Positions 25,333-34,652 are shown, counted from the stretch's first letter. The stretch is DNA of 64,000 nucleotides from an uncultured Alphaproteobacteria bacterium (GCA_934277545.1 CAKQUG010000004.1:1-64000); one strand, 5' to 3'. The notes: a model not told the origin generated them from the letters alone. A program made the numbers and translations.

Positions 25333-26517
25333 ATGAGTAAGATTGAAGAATTGATTAAGCATTATTGCCCTAATGGTGTAGCATTTGACACAATTGAAAA
25401 TCTCTGCAAAATTAGTAGAGGTAGAGTGATGTCAAAAGAATATTTAAGAGACAATGCAGGAGATTATCCAGTATATTCAAGTCAAACATTAAATGATGGT
25501 ATGCTTGGAAAAATCAACACATTTGATTATGATGGGGAATACTTGACTTGGACTACTGATGGTGCAAATGCTGGTTCAATATTTTACAGAACAGGAAAGT
25601 TCAGTATTACCAATGTATGTGGTTTGTTAAAGGTCAAAGTAAATCATATGAATCCAAAATTCTTGCATTACTATTTGGGAACTATTGCAAAAGGATATGT
25701 TAATGAAGGTATGGGTAATCCTAAACTAATGAGCAATGTGATGGCAAAAATTAAAGTAGCAGTACCACCATTGCCAGTACAGGAAGAAATTGTGAAGGTG
25801 CTTGACACCTTCACAGAATTAGGAAAAGAATTAGGAAAAGAATTAGGAAAAGAATTAGAAAAAAGAAAGCAGCAGTATGAATATTATAGAAATAAATTAT
25901 TGACACCTGAAAATATGAATAGTGATGTCAAATATTTTACTATTGAAGAAGCATTTAATATGAAAAATGGTTATACACCTTCTAAGAATAATTCTTCTTT
26001 TTGGGAAAATGGAACCATTCCTTGGTTTAGAATGGAAGATATTAGGGAAAATGGTAGAATATTAAATGATTCTTTACTACACATAACACAACAAGCAGTA
26101 AAAGGAAATAAACTATTTCCTGCTAATTCTATAATAGTTGCAACAAGTGCTACTATTGGGGAACATTGTTTAATTACTGTTCCATTTTTAGCAAATCAAA
26201 GATTTTTTTGTTTATCCCCTAAAAAAGAAAATATCTTTAATATGAAATATATTTTTTATTATATGTTTATTGTTGATGAGTGGTGTAAAGAAAATACAAC
26301 AATTTCAAGTTTTGCATCTGTTGATATGGCAAAGTTTAAGAAATTAAAAATCCCAGTTCCATCATTGGCAGAACAGGAAAGAATTGTTGAAATCTTGGAT
26401 AAGTTTGATAGTCTGATAAATGATATTTCAGAAGGGTTACCTGCGGAAATAAATGCTCGTAAGCAACAATATGAACACTATCGCAATAAACTTTTAACCT
26501 TTGATGAGGTTATTTAA
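25333..26517 (+). CDS. hsdS: Type I restriction-modification specificity subunit
   Basis: DNA-recognition subunit, 394 residues, with two target-recognition domains (about residues 10-155 and 200-350). Each is followed by a conserved helix ending in near-identical segments, KQQYEYYRNKLLT and KQQYEHYRNKLLT. The first spacer helix carries four 4-residue repeats, ELGK three times then ELEK, coded by 12-bp direct repeats (25816-25863). In known type I enzymes such as EcoR124I the number of repeats at this place sets the spacing between the two half-sites. The stop overlaps the next gene's start (TAATG). Confidence 0.93.
   Translation: MSKIEELIKHYCPNGVAFDTIENLCKISRGRVMSKEYLRDNAGDYPVYSSQTLNDGMLGKINTFDYDGEYLTWTTDGANAGSIFYRTGKFSITNVCGLLKVKVNHMNPKFLHYYLGTIAKGYVNEGMGNPKLMSNVMAKIKVAVPPLPVQEEIVKVLDTFTELGKELGKELGKELEKRKQQYEYYRNKLLTPENMNSDVKYFTIEEAFNMKNGYTPSKNNSSFWENGTIPWFRMEDIRENGRILNDSLLHITQQAVKGNKLFPANSIIVATSATIGEHCLITVPFLANQRFFCLSPKKENIFNMKYIFYYMFIVDEWCKENTTISSFASVDMAKFKKLKIPVPSLAEQERIVEILDKFDSLINDISEGLPAEINARKQQYEHYRNKLLTFDEVI
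25816..25863 (+). repeat. 12-bp tandem repeat in hsdS
   Basis: Three perfect copies of GAATTAGGAAAA and a fourth variant GAATTAGAAAAA, in frame, coding ELGK-ELGK-ELGK-ELEK. Gain or loss of a unit keeps the frame and would alter the spacer length of the recognised site. Confidence 0.9.
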
Positions 26518-27674
26518 TGACAGATTTCCTTGATAAAAATATCTGTAATGAACTGAGAAATACTGTCATTTTATCCAATATATTTCATCGGGATAGTAAA
26601 GAGAAAGAAAATTATAATCTTATATGTTCTGTGATGGATAGAGTTGATTCTAGTATTTTTTATTTGAATCAACATAACCAGATACCGCAAACTGATGATG
26701 ATTTTTTACTGTTTATGATTTATGCTTGTATTATAAATGATGCTACAAAAGAAATTTTATCCAAACTAAATATAAAAGATGAGAGTATCTGTGATAAAAA
26801 TTATTTCAAAGATATTTGTATGTCATCTCCGCTTAAATTAGATGAAAGAAGTTGTCCATCCGACATTAAATTTTTTGAATATTTTAGGTCATTGGTTTTT
26901 GCTCATCCTTTTGACACCAGTCGAGCTAGCTTTTTGAAAGATAACAAAGAGACACATTATTCACCGCTTTTGATAACAAATGATAATAGCATGAAGAAAG
27001 GTTGTGTTGGTATAATGATTTATTCAAATAGAACTCCTAAATCAATGCCAATGTATATTCCTTTCATAAATTTGCAAGATTACATCAAAAAAAGATATGA
27101 AATGTTGAGTTATGCTAATAATGAATTAAAAAAAAGAATTGAAAGAAAAAATCAAGAATGGAAAAAGCAGAAAATTAATAGACAGCAGCCACCAGAAAAG
27201 ATACTACAAGATATTGGCAAAGTATTAAAAAGTAGATACCTAGATACCTATGAGGTAGATTTGCTGATAAAAATTCTGGAGTATGAGTCCCCCAACTCAA
27301 AAAACATTATATCCGTTAAGAAAATTCAAGAAGTTATAATTGGTTCAATTCAACAAATGTGTGATAATATTGAATCCTTAAATTATGAAGAATATAATAG
27401 CATAGTAGATGGGATAATTTATGCTTTTCCCAAACATTCTTATGAAACACTTATCTATGACAGAGAAAAAATATTTTCGTATTTGAGTGATAGCGTTGAT
27501 ATTAAGACGGATAAGCTATGGGGATTACATTGTGCTGAAAATTTTTCTCGACACTTTGCTAAAAAGTGGGTAGATATTAATGCAAAATCTATGTCGTATG
27601 ATGAAATAAAGTTATTGACTATCACAGCTTGTTATTTAGAATTGCAAGCAGAAAAGGAGACTATAAATGAATAA
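26517..27674 (+). CDS. Unknown protein between hsdS and hsdR
   Basis: 385 residues, helical and charged, no family recognised. It starts MTDFLDKNICNELRNTVILS. A basic helical region (about residues 190-225: ANNELKKRIERKNQEWKKQK) separates two globular parts. No membrane helix or clear nuclease motif. It overlaps hsdS by one base and hsdR by 8 bases, so it is strictly co-expressed. It may modulate or extend the R-M system, or be a separate abortive-infection gene carried in the operon. Confidence 0.6.
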   Translation: MTDFLDKNICNELRNTVILSNIFHRDSKEKENYNLICSVMDRVDSSIFYLNQHNQIPQTDDDFLLFMIYACIINDATKEILSKLNIKDESICDKNYFKDICMSSPLKLDERSCPSDIKFFEYFRSLVFAHPFDTSRASFLKDNKETHYSPLLITNDNSMKKGCVGIMIYSNRTPKSMPMYIPFINLQDYIKKRYEMLSYANNELKKRIERKNQEWKKQKINRQQPPEKILQDIGKVLKSRYLDTYEVDLLIKILEYESPNSKNIISVKKIQEVIIGSIQQMCDNIESLNYEEYNSIVDGIIYAFPKHSYETLIYDREKIFSYLSDSVDIKTDKLWGLHCAENFSRHFAKKWVDINAKSMSYDEIKLLTITACYLELQAEKETINE

Positions 27675-30600
27675 ATATAGTGTTGTTGCAGAAAATCAAG
27701 AAAGCACAGTATTAGCTGAATATGTACCAGCTAAAGCGAAGCAAACAGAATATCAATCTGAAGCTGAGTTAGAAAACAGCTTTATAAAACAATTAAAAAA
27801 TCAAGCTTATGATTATTTATCAATTCACAATGAGCAAGACTTAATTGATAATTTACGCAAACAACTAGAAAAACTTAATGATTATCAGTTTACTGATGAA
27901 GAATGGGATAGATTTTTTAAACAAGAAATTGCAAATCCAAATTTTGGCATCAAAGAAAAAACAAAAATTATACAAGAAGATTATAAAAAAGTTTTGTATT
28001 ATGAGAATCCAATCGATGAATACCGTTTTCGTAATATCATCTTGATTGATAAAGATAATATACATAACAATAATTTACAAGTTATTAATCAATATGAAAC
28101 TGATGCAGGAAAGAGAGCTAATCGCTATGATGTTACAGTTTTGGTGAATGGCTTACCTCTGGTACATATTGAGCTTAAGCGCCGTGGTGTAGATATTAAA
28201 GATGCTTTTAATCAAATTAACCGCTATCAAAATGATAGCTTCTGGGCTGGAAGTGGTTTATATGAATTTATACAATTTTTTGTAATATCTAATGGCACAT
28301 ACACAAAATATTATAGCAATACTACCAGACAATCACATATTAGCGAAAATAATGGTTCTGCTTCTAAAAAAGGAAAGAAAACCAATAATAGCTTTGAATT
28401 TACCTCTTGGTGGGCAGATAGAGAAAATAAGCCAATTATTGATTTGATTGACTTTGCAAAAACATTTTTTGCTAAGCACACTTTGCTGAATATTATCACA
28501 AAATATTGTGTATTTACCTCAGATGAAAACTTGATGGTTATGCGTCCTTATCAGATTGTAGCAACAGAAAGCATTTTAAATAAAATCAAGATTGCTAGTA
28601 CTTATAAACAATATAATACTGTTGATGGTGGGGGATATATCTGGCACACAACGGGTAGTGGAAAGACGTTAACTTCATTCAAAACTGCACAATTAGCTAC
28701 AAAATTAACTGAAATAGATAAAGTGTTGTTTGTTGTTGATAGAAAAGACCTAGACTATCAAACAATGAAAGAATATGATAAGTTTCAAAAAGGTGCTGCC
28801 AATAGTAATACCAGCACAGCAGTTTTACAAAAGCAATTAGAAAGCAAAGATGCTCGTATTATAATAACTACAATTCAAAAATTGGTTTGCTTCATCAAAA
28901 AGAATAAAACACATCCAGTTTATTTGCAGCATATTGTAATAATATTCGATGAATGCCATCGAAGCCAATTTGGTGAAATGCATCAAACAATAACAAATGC
29001 TTTTAAGAAATATCACTTATTTGGCTTTACTGGAACACCTATATTTGCAGAAAATGCTGTTATGAATAAAAAAAGCAAAGCTCAAACGACAGCCCAGTTA
29101 TTTGGTGAACAGCTGCATACATATACTATTGTTGATGCTATTGCAGATAAAAATGTTTTGCCATTTAGAATTGATTATATCCGCACGATGAAAGAACAAG
29201 AAGACGTTAAAGATTCTAAAGTTTGGGATATTGATAGAGAGAAAGCATTACAATCTCCTGCACGTATCACAAGAATAGTAAAATATATTCTTGAACATTT
29301 TAATCAAAAAACGATGCGTAACGATAGGTCTTATAGTTTTAATGCATTAACAAATATTAGCGAAGTTGCAAAAGCTAAAAATCGTAGAGATATTGAAGAA
29401 ATAAAACAAAAAATCAGATTAACTGGTTTTAATTCTATTTTTGCAGTTTCATCAATCGAATTTGCAAAGCTATATTATGAAGAATTTAAAAAGCAAATAG
29501 CTGAAAATCCTATGAAGAAATTAAAAATTGCAACAATCTTTAGTTTTGGGGTGAATGGTGATGATAATTCTGATGATGGAGTGTTTGATGAAAACCCAGA
29601 AGATACGTCTAAATTAGACCAAAGTGATAGAGACTTTTTGGATGGTGCTATTGATGACTACAATAAGATGTTTGGCACTTCTTATGATACATCAAGCGAT
29701 AAGTTCCAAAATTACTATAAAGATGTGTCATTAAGAATGAAAAATCGCCAAATTGACCTTTTGATAGTCGTTAATATGTTTTTGACTGGGTTTGATGCAA
29801 CCACTTTGAATACACTTTGGGTTGATAAAAATTTACGAATGCAAGGGTTATTACAAGCATTTTCAAGAACAAACCGTATTTTAAACTCAGTTAAAGCCTA
29901 TGGTAATATTGTATGCTTCCGTAATTTAGAAGAAGCAACAAATAAAAGTATTGCTCTATTTGGTGACAAAGAAGCTGGTGGTATTGTATTGATGAAGACA
30001 TTTGATGAATACTACAATGGCTATACTGATAATAAAGGGAAATATGTAACAGGTTATAAAGAGCGTATAGAAGAGTTACAAAAGAAGTTCCCCGTTGGTG
30101 AAATGATTATCAGTGAAAAAGAAAAGAAAGAATTTGTCCGTTTGTATGGCTCTATCTTACGTTTAACAAATATCTTATCTTCTTTTGATGAATTTGCTGA
30201 TAAAAAGATATTAACAGAGCGAGATGTCCAAGATTATCATAGTGAATATTTGCGTATTTATGATGAACTTAGACCCCAAGGTAAGGAAAAGGACAATGTT
30301 AATGATGACCTTGTATTTGAATTAGAATTAATAAAACAAGTCGAAATTAATATCGATTATATATTAATGCTGATTAAAAAATATCACGATGGTCATATGG
30401 AAGATAAAGAAATAAAGATAACTATTTTGAAGTCTGTCGATGCAAGTATGGAATTGCGTAGTAAAAAAGACCTTATCGAAAACTTTATTGCTTCATTAAC
30501 TCCCAGTAGCGATGTTGATAAAGATTGGAAAAAATTTATTAATGAGCGCCGAATTGCTGAACTTAATAAAATTATTGAAGAAGAAAATCTTAATAAAGAA

Positions 30601-30804
30601 GAGACTTACAAATACGTTAATACAGCTCTTAAAAATGGATATGTTCAAGAAAATGGAACAGCTATCAATGAAATTTTACCTAAAATGTCCAGATTCAATA
30701 AAAGCAGAAGTATCAAAAAGAGTAGTGTTATTGCTAAGATTATGAACTTCTTTAATAGATTTAAAGACATTGCTTCTGGCAAGATTGAAGAAGATAATAA
30801 ATAA
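27667..30804 (+). CDS. hsdR: Type I restriction enzyme R subunit
   Basis: DNA-translocating endonuclease subunit, 1045 residues. The N-terminal nuclease domain has NRYDVTVLVNGLPLVHIELKRRG (PD-(D/E)xK-type D and ELK). The SF2 motor follows: WHTTGSGKTLTS (Walker A), FDECHRSQ (DEAD-like box), FGFTGTP (motif III), FLTGFDAT and FSRTNR (motif VI). The helical C-terminus binds the methylase core. All motor motifs are intact, so restriction should be active. GGAG precedes the ATG. Last gene of the operon, followed by a weak terminator. Confidence 0.95.
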   Translation: MNKYSVVAENQESTVLAEYVPAKAKQTEYQSEAELENSFIKQLKNQAYDYLSIHNEQDLIDNLRKQLEKLNDYQFTDEEWDRFFKQEIANPNFGIKEKTKIIQEDYKKVLYYENPIDEYRFRNIILIDKDNIHNNNLQVINQYETDAGKRANRYDVTVLVNGLPLVHIELKRRGVDIKDAFNQINRYQNDSFWAGSGLYEFIQFFVISNGTYTKYYSNTTRQSHISENNGSASKKGKKTNNSFEFTSWWADRENKPIIDLIDFAKTFFAKHTLLNIITKYCVFTSDENLMVMRPYQIVATESILNKIKIASTYKQYNTVDGGGYIWHTTGSGKTLTSFKTAQLATKLTEIDKVLFVVDRKDLDYQTMKEYDKFQKGAANSNTSTAVLQKQLESKDARIIITTIQKLVCFIKKNKTHPVYLQHIVIIFDECHRSQFGEMHQTITNAFKKYHLFGFTGTPIFAENAVMNKKSKAQTTAQLFGEQLHTYTIVDAIADKNVLPFRIDYIRTMKEQEDVKDSKVWDIDREKALQSPARITRIVKYILEHFNQKTMRNDRSYSFNALTNISEVAKAKNRRDIEEIKQKIRLTGFNSIFAVSSIEFAKLYYEEFKKQIAENPMKKLKIATIFSFGVNGDDNSDDGVFDENPEDTSKLDQSDRDFLDGAIDDYNKMFGTSYDTSSDKFQNYYKDVSLRMKNRQIDLLIVVNMFLTGFDATTLNTLWVDKNLRMQGLLQAFSRTNRILNSVKAYGNIVCFRNLEEATNKSIALFGDKEAGGIVLMKTFDEYYNGYTDNKGKYVTGYKERIEELQKKFPVGEMIISEKEKKEFVRLYGSILRLTNILSSFDEFADKKILTERDVQDYHSEYLRIYDELRPQGKEKDNVNDDLVFELELIKQVEINIDYILMLIKKYHDGHMEDKEIKITILKSVDASMELRSKKDLIENFIASLTPSSDVDKDWKKFINERRIAELNKIIEEENLNKEETYKYVNTALKNGYVQENGTAINEILPKMSRFNKSRSIKKSSVIAKIMNFFNRFKDIASGKIEEDNK

Positions 30805-30833
30805 ACCATCACATGCTATAAAGTAAAAGACAG

Positions 30834-30862
30834 TAAAGGCCTAACAAAATTAAGGCTTTTAT
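30834..30862 (+). terminator. Probable terminator after hsdR
   Basis: AAAGGCCTAA and TTAAGGCTTTT pair with one bulge, followed by a broken T-run. It lies 30 bases after the hsdR stop. Confidence 0.6.
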
Positions 30863-31026
30863 TTGATTATTTTTATCCCGTTTCTGTCTGTTTGTTAGTA
30901 ATCCCGTCTAAATCGTAGCAAAATGTCATCAAAAATTATAAAAAAAGGGGCTCGCGAAGGTGATTTTTTACAGCATACTATTTAATGTAAATAGTCAATA
31001 ACACTAATTTTGAAAGGAAAATCACC

Positions 31027-31299
31027 ATGCAAAAACAATTTGAAGAATATTTACAAGCAAAGAATTACAGTTCCACGACAAGCCTTGACTACCCAATGCG
31101 TTTAGAAAGACTTTGTCGTAAAGAAAAAATCACTTTTGAACTCCTAGCCCAACACTTAGCAGAAATAATGCCTGAATATGAAAAGACTGGTAAGAAGTCT
31201 AGCTATGGAAAAAGAAGCCATTCATCAGTCATTAACGCTTTGAGAAGATTTGCTGAATTCTTATCAGATTGCAACATCAAATTTGAAGGTGCCAACTAG
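31027..31299 (+). CDS. Small protein like a tyrosine-recombinase core-binding domain
   Basis: 90 residues: FEEYLQAKNYSSTTSLDYPM near the start and SSVINALRRFAEFLSDCNIK near the end resemble the helical core-binding (SAM-like) N-terminal domain of phage integrases. No catalytic tyrosine domain follows. GAAAGGA lies upstream of the ATG. It starts a group of three small same-strand genes. It may be a stand-alone DNA-binding protein of the element rather than a broken integrase, since the frame is neatly closed. Confidence 0.5.
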   Translation: MQKQFEEYLQAKNYSSTTSLDYPMRLERLCRKEKITFELLAQHLAEIMPEYEKTGKKSSYGKRSHSSVINALRRFAEFLSDCNIKFEGAN

Positions 31300-31316
31300 G
31301 ATAAGGAGTAAATACT

Positions 31317-31520
31317 ATGTCAGATGTTAAATATCCAGATATAACAGTCAAAATAATTGGTGCTAATGGTAATGCTTTTTGTATCTTAGGTATATGCACA
31401 AGAGAAATGAGAAGACATAAATTGTCACAATCTGAAATTGATAGTTTTATGTCAGAAGCAACAAGTGGTAATTATGATAATCTCTTATGTACTGTCATGA
31501 ATTGGTTTAATGTGGAGTAA
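31317..31520 (+). CDS. Small element-associated protein, 67 aa
   Basis: MSDVKYPDITVKIIGANGNA, then LSQSEIDSFMSEATSGNYDN. Short proteins of this type (beta strands, then a helix and an EATSGxYD motif) are common on integrative elements and phages; the function is unknown. AAGGAG precedes the ATG. Lies 17 bases after the previous gene and 5 before the next. Confidence 0.6.
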   Translation: MSDVKYPDITVKIIGANGNAFCILGICTREMRRHKLSQSEIDSFMSEATSGNYDNLLCTVMNWFNVE

Positions 31521-31525
31521 TAACA

Positions 31526-31843
31526 ATGACTGATATTGCAACATTAAATGACAATTTTAGAAAGAGTTTTATTGGTGGTCAGGTGCTCTTGACTGCCGGT
31601 ATTGCTGCCATGAGTTCAGAAGATAAAGCCAATATTGTATCACTTGTTCAGAATTTTGATAATTTTACACCAGATAACGATCCTTATGGTGAACATGATT
31701 TTTTTAGTATAGATTATAAAGGTAATAAAATCTTTGCTAAAATTGACTATTATGATTTGAATTATGAGTTTATGTCAGAAAATCCAGCCAATCCTGATAT
31801 AACCAATCGAGTACTTACTATTCTCTTATCTTGTGAATATTAA
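31526..31843 (+). CDS. DUF3768 family protein
   Basis: 105 residues. NDPYGEHDFFSIDYKGNKIF, then KIDYYDLNYEFMSENPANPD and TRVLTILLSCEY, match the DUF3768 pattern I know from alphaproteobacterial plasmids and mobile elements. GGAG lies about 8 bases before the ATG. Third of three small genes; function unknown. Confidence 0.75.
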   Translation: MTDIATLNDNFRKSFIGGQVLLTAGIAAMSSEDKANIVSLVQNFDNFTPDNDPYGEHDFFSIDYKGNKIFAKIDYYDLNYEFMSENPANPDITNRVLTILLSCEY

Positions 31844-31868
31844 ACACAAACACCAAAGCTCGTTTTTT

Positions 31869-31945
31869 GGCCCTATACGCATAGATTTATTTTTTACTAT
31901 AACTTATCTGTAGAAATGAATCTTGATTGTATAGGGGCCTTTTTT
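31869..31945 (+). terminator. Large hairpin terminator
   Basis: GGCCCTATAC (31869-31878) pairs with GTATAGGGGCC (31929-31939, one bulged G); inside, AGATTTATT pairs with AATGAATCT. TTTTTT follows. It ends the three small genes and belongs to a set of related hairpins in this part of the element. Confidence 0.65.
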
Positions 31946-32002
31946 AATACCGTATCTTTAATATAAACTTCTTTTCCATTTGGTAAGAAAGTCCATTTTT
32001 TG

Positions 32003-32036
32003 ACCTATAGCAACACTTTACCTGTTTGATATAGGT
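32003..32036. repeat. Hairpin of the TTTTTTGACC...TATAGGTTT type
   Basis: ACCTATA (32003-32009) and TATAGGT (32030-32036), preceded by TTTTTTG and followed by TTTT. The same layout recurs at 33313-33346 and, inside the rep gene, near 33950-33995. Confidence 0.5.
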
Positions 32037-32097
32037 TTTTATAAAAAATGAATGCGCTTGTTTCTGGGTTGTTTATAGAGCAATGGAGAGCGCTTTA

Positions 32098-33183
32098 TTA
32101 TGATATCAGCTGTTCATATTCTTTGGATAAGCCATAAGTCCTGTTTTTGCGCGCTTTATTTGCTATTATTAAAAATCCTTCTTCTACCCATTTATTTAAA
32201 AGTAGTCTGGCGGATTGTGATGATAAATTCAAATATTCACCTGCTTGATTTGATGTTATTTGATCAAACTCTACAAATAATTCTAAAATTTTGCGTTGTT
32301 TAATATCCAGTTTACGCAACATTGGTGATATATCCGTTTTAATACCTGTGTTCTGCTGTTCTTGCGCTTTAATATTGATATTTTCAAATGCTGTTGCCAC
32401 ACCTTTAATAAAGTATTCAAGCCAAGGAGTTAAATCTGCCTCGTTTCGGCCAAAATAATAGTTATGATGCGGATGTGTTGCTAATGCTTGATAATAATCT
32501 TTGAGATTTTTAGCATAATACTCTTCCAAAGAATAAATACCTTTTAAGCCATAACCGAATTTACGCATAATATAACTGGTCATCAAGCGTGCTGTTCTGC
32601 CATTACCATCAAAATACGGGTGAATAGTCACAAATTGATAATGAAACAGTCCAGCCACAATAGGTGTTGGCAGTTTATCTATATTATCATTTACCCATTG
32701 AGCTAAATCTTTCATCATAACCGGAACATCTTTAGTTTCTGGTGGCAGATAGACAAGTGAGCCGTCAGATGTGTCATATATTGCATTTTGCTCATTACGA
32801 TAAGGAATAATTTTTTTACTGCCTTCAATTAGTGAATGGATTTTTTGTAGCAGCTTTTCATCAAATTCTCCACCATTTTCAAGAACTTTTTCCATATAAT
32901 TGATAGCATTGTAATAAGCTTTGACTTCTTTTTCGTCATGACCTTGATATTCTTTAACTTTATTGTTTGCAGAATAAAGCGCCGTTTCTACTTGTTTTAA
33001 TGATAAATGATTACCTTCAATTTGCGTAGAATAGTGACTTTGTGCAATTTTGGCAGTTTTATGCAGCGAAGATAACAAAACCGGTGACAAAGGCTTATCA
33101 TCAAACGAATTTTTAATAGCTTCAATCTTAGTTAAATCAGCTAAAATATCTTTGGTAATGGTATATTTTGGTAAAAAAGTCAT
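32098..33183 (-). CDS. Fic family protein (class II, AMP-transferase type)
   Basis: Predicted to transfer AMP or a related nucleotide group to a protein target; 361 residues. N-terminal inhibitory motif S-T-Q-I-E-G-N (residues 52-58), catalytic HPYFDGNGRTAR (188-199) and a C-terminal winged helix (about 290-355: ITSNQAGEYLNLSSQSARLLL). This is the common Fic plus HTH architecture. The inhibitory Glu and catalytic His are both present. Three 11-bp repeats lie just upstream of the start codon and may be its own operator. Single-gene unit inside the element; such Fic proteins can work as toxin or regulator. Confidence 0.9.
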   Translation of the reverse strand: MTFLPKYTITKDILADLTKIEAIKNSFDDKPLSPVLLSSLHKTAKIAQSHYSTQIEGNHLSLKQVETALYSANNKVKEYQGHDEKEVKAYYNAINYMEKVLENGGEFDEKLLQKIHSLIEGSKKIIPYRNEQNAIYDTSDGSLVYLPPETKDVPVMMKDLAQWVNDNIDKLPTPIVAGLFHYQFVTIHPYFDGNGRTARLMTSYIMRKFGYGLKGIYSLEEYYAKNLKDYYQALATHPHHNYYFGRNEADLTPWLEYFIKGVATAFENINIKAQEQQNTGIKTDISPMLRKLDIKQRKILELFVEFDQITSNQAGEYLNLSSQSARLLLNKWVEEGFLIIANKARKNRTYGLSKEYEQLIS

Positions 33184-33199
33184 GATTTACTCCTATAAT

Positions 33200-33232
33200 T
33201 TATGATTATTTTATGATTAAATTATGAATAAA
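33200..33232 (-). promoter_or_regulatory. Three tandem 11-bp repeats upstream of fic
   Basis: TTATGATTATT (33200-33210), TTATGATTAAA (33211-33221) and TTATGAATAAA (33222-33232) follow one another without gap, one helical turn apart, starting 17 bases from the fic start codon. Likely an operator, perhaps for the Fic winged helix. Confidence 0.5.
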
Positions 33233-33312
33233 TCAATAATAAAATATGATTAACTAACGATTTTTTGATGATAAGACATTTTGGATCATTAACCAAGAAG
33301 ACTCATTTTTTG

Positions 33313-33346
33313 ACCATATGACTCAATCTTTTATTTTGGTATAGGT
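33313..33346. repeat. Second hairpin of the TTTTTTGACC...TATAGGTTT type
   Basis: ACCATA (33313-33318) pairs with TATAGGT (33340-33346, one bulge), after TTTTTTG and before TTTATATATAAAAA. Same layout as at 32003-32036. It lies between the rep and fic genes. Confidence 0.45.
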
Positions 33347-33391
33347 TTATATATAAAAATTAAATTCATTAATCCGGTGGCTGTTTATGAC

Positions 33392-34030
33392 TCAATGGGA
33401 TATGTTTTGATATGGCAAGTTGAATAAATCATCAGAAAATATTATTCTTTCACCGTCAAATTTACCATATCTATTAACTTTTAACTCCTTTAAACAATAA
33501 AAATCAGTATCATTAACAGCATTTACAAATGTTTTTATATTATCTTCTTTAATATGTTGTAATTTTAAGCAGTAATCAGACATACCCCTTATAGATTTAA
33601 TCGTTTCCCTTATAGCATTTTGCAACATCTCATTCGTATATTTATCTTGATTAAACAATATATGAAAATGCCAATATATACCATCACCTGTTTCAGAAGT
33701 AGCAATAAAAGGTAAATGATGTCTATTCCAATGATTTCTAATAAGACTTCTTTCAAACACCTTCATAATAAGTCTTAATCTTCCTATTGCATGATTTAAA
33801 TTAGTAGTTTCCCAATGTTTAGGTAATCTTACAGTTAAAAAATGTGTCGGTTTATATACTGTATTTATAAAATTTACATATTCACACTTAACTCTCTCAG
33901 AAATATTGTATTTAGGCACTTTTACACAATATTTATTTTTTTGACCGTTGGATATATTATTTATATTTGATATAGGTTTTATTACATTTTTATAATTTAC
34001 TTGTTTATGGGTTATTATAGACTCATTCAT
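33392..34030 (-). CDS. HUH-type replication initiator-like protein
   Basis: 212 residues. FLTVRLP (residues 64-70) is like motif I of rolling-circle Rep proteins. WHFHILF (120-126) contains the HxH metal-binding pair. A Tyr followed by a Lys in DFYCLKELK (about 176-184) is a candidate for the nicking Tyr. The size and the FIATSETGDG segment before the HUH fit small Rep or relaxase-like proteins of phages and plasmids. The upstream 600 bases look like an origin region. It may replicate or nick the excised element. AAGG lies 11 bases before the ATG. Relaxase and Rep cannot be separated by eye. Confidence 0.6.
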   Translation of the reverse strand: MNESIITHKQVNYKNVIKPISNINNISNGQKNKYCVKVPKYNISERVKCEYVNFINTVYKPTHFLTVRLPKHWETTNLNHAIGRLRLIMKVFERSLIRNHWNRHHLPFIATSETGDGIYWHFHILFNQDKYTNEMLQNAIRETIKSIRGMSDYCLKLQHIKEDNIKTFVNAVNDTDFYCLKELKVNRYGKFDGERIIFSDDLFNLPYQNISH

Positions 34031-34652
34031 TGATATATTTTCCTTGATTAAAATTAGTTGGAAGAGAAAAAAGTAAAAAAGAACATATAAAATTTACACG
34101 TAACAATATTTACTTTTTTTATTTAAGAGTAAGAAAATATAAAGAGAAGTAATAAGATAAAGAATTAAATAAAGTCATACATATAATAACAACTAGAATA
34201 AACATTATATAAAATAGATACATAAGGAATATATAGAGAAGATATATTACTACTCTTGCATTGGTGCATGATTAAAAAGCACATTGTTACAGCTTGCTGT
34301 GTAGTTGTGCTAAGATGTATTGCACCATAGACTTTATAGGACTGTGGAATGTATGACTTTATTTACATTAACTTTACATTACATTTTATACATTCTTATC
34401 ATTTACATTTCATAATATTTACATAAATAATTTTGAGTATAGTTATCACAAAAGGATACATTTCAAATTGTACCATTTATAAAAAGCCAATTACTCAGGC
34501 CAGAATACGTTATTGTTGAGACTGGTTACTCACGTATTCATAATTGACTAGAACAAAAATTTTGATGATTTCTGCTTATATAAATTTCCAAAACTAAAAA
34601 AATAATCTGAACGAAACCGGAACATCTGAAGATAAAATGCATTATAAACGGT
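34031..34652. other. Origin-like AT-rich region upstream of rep
   Basis: No gene seen in 622 bases. It has an A/G-rich stretch (34050-34250), then TTTACAT repeated at 34362, 34373, 34402 and 34418 like weak iterons, and an inverted repeat GAATACGT (34503-34510) with ACGTATTC (34532-34539). Position next to the HUH protein suggests a replication or transfer origin; no nick site is identified. Confidence 0.4.

Noticed and set aside
31027..31299. Truncated tyrosine integrase
   Set aside because: The frame is closed neatly, has its own ribosome-binding site, and no catalytic-domain remnant follows; kept as a small core-binding-like protein.
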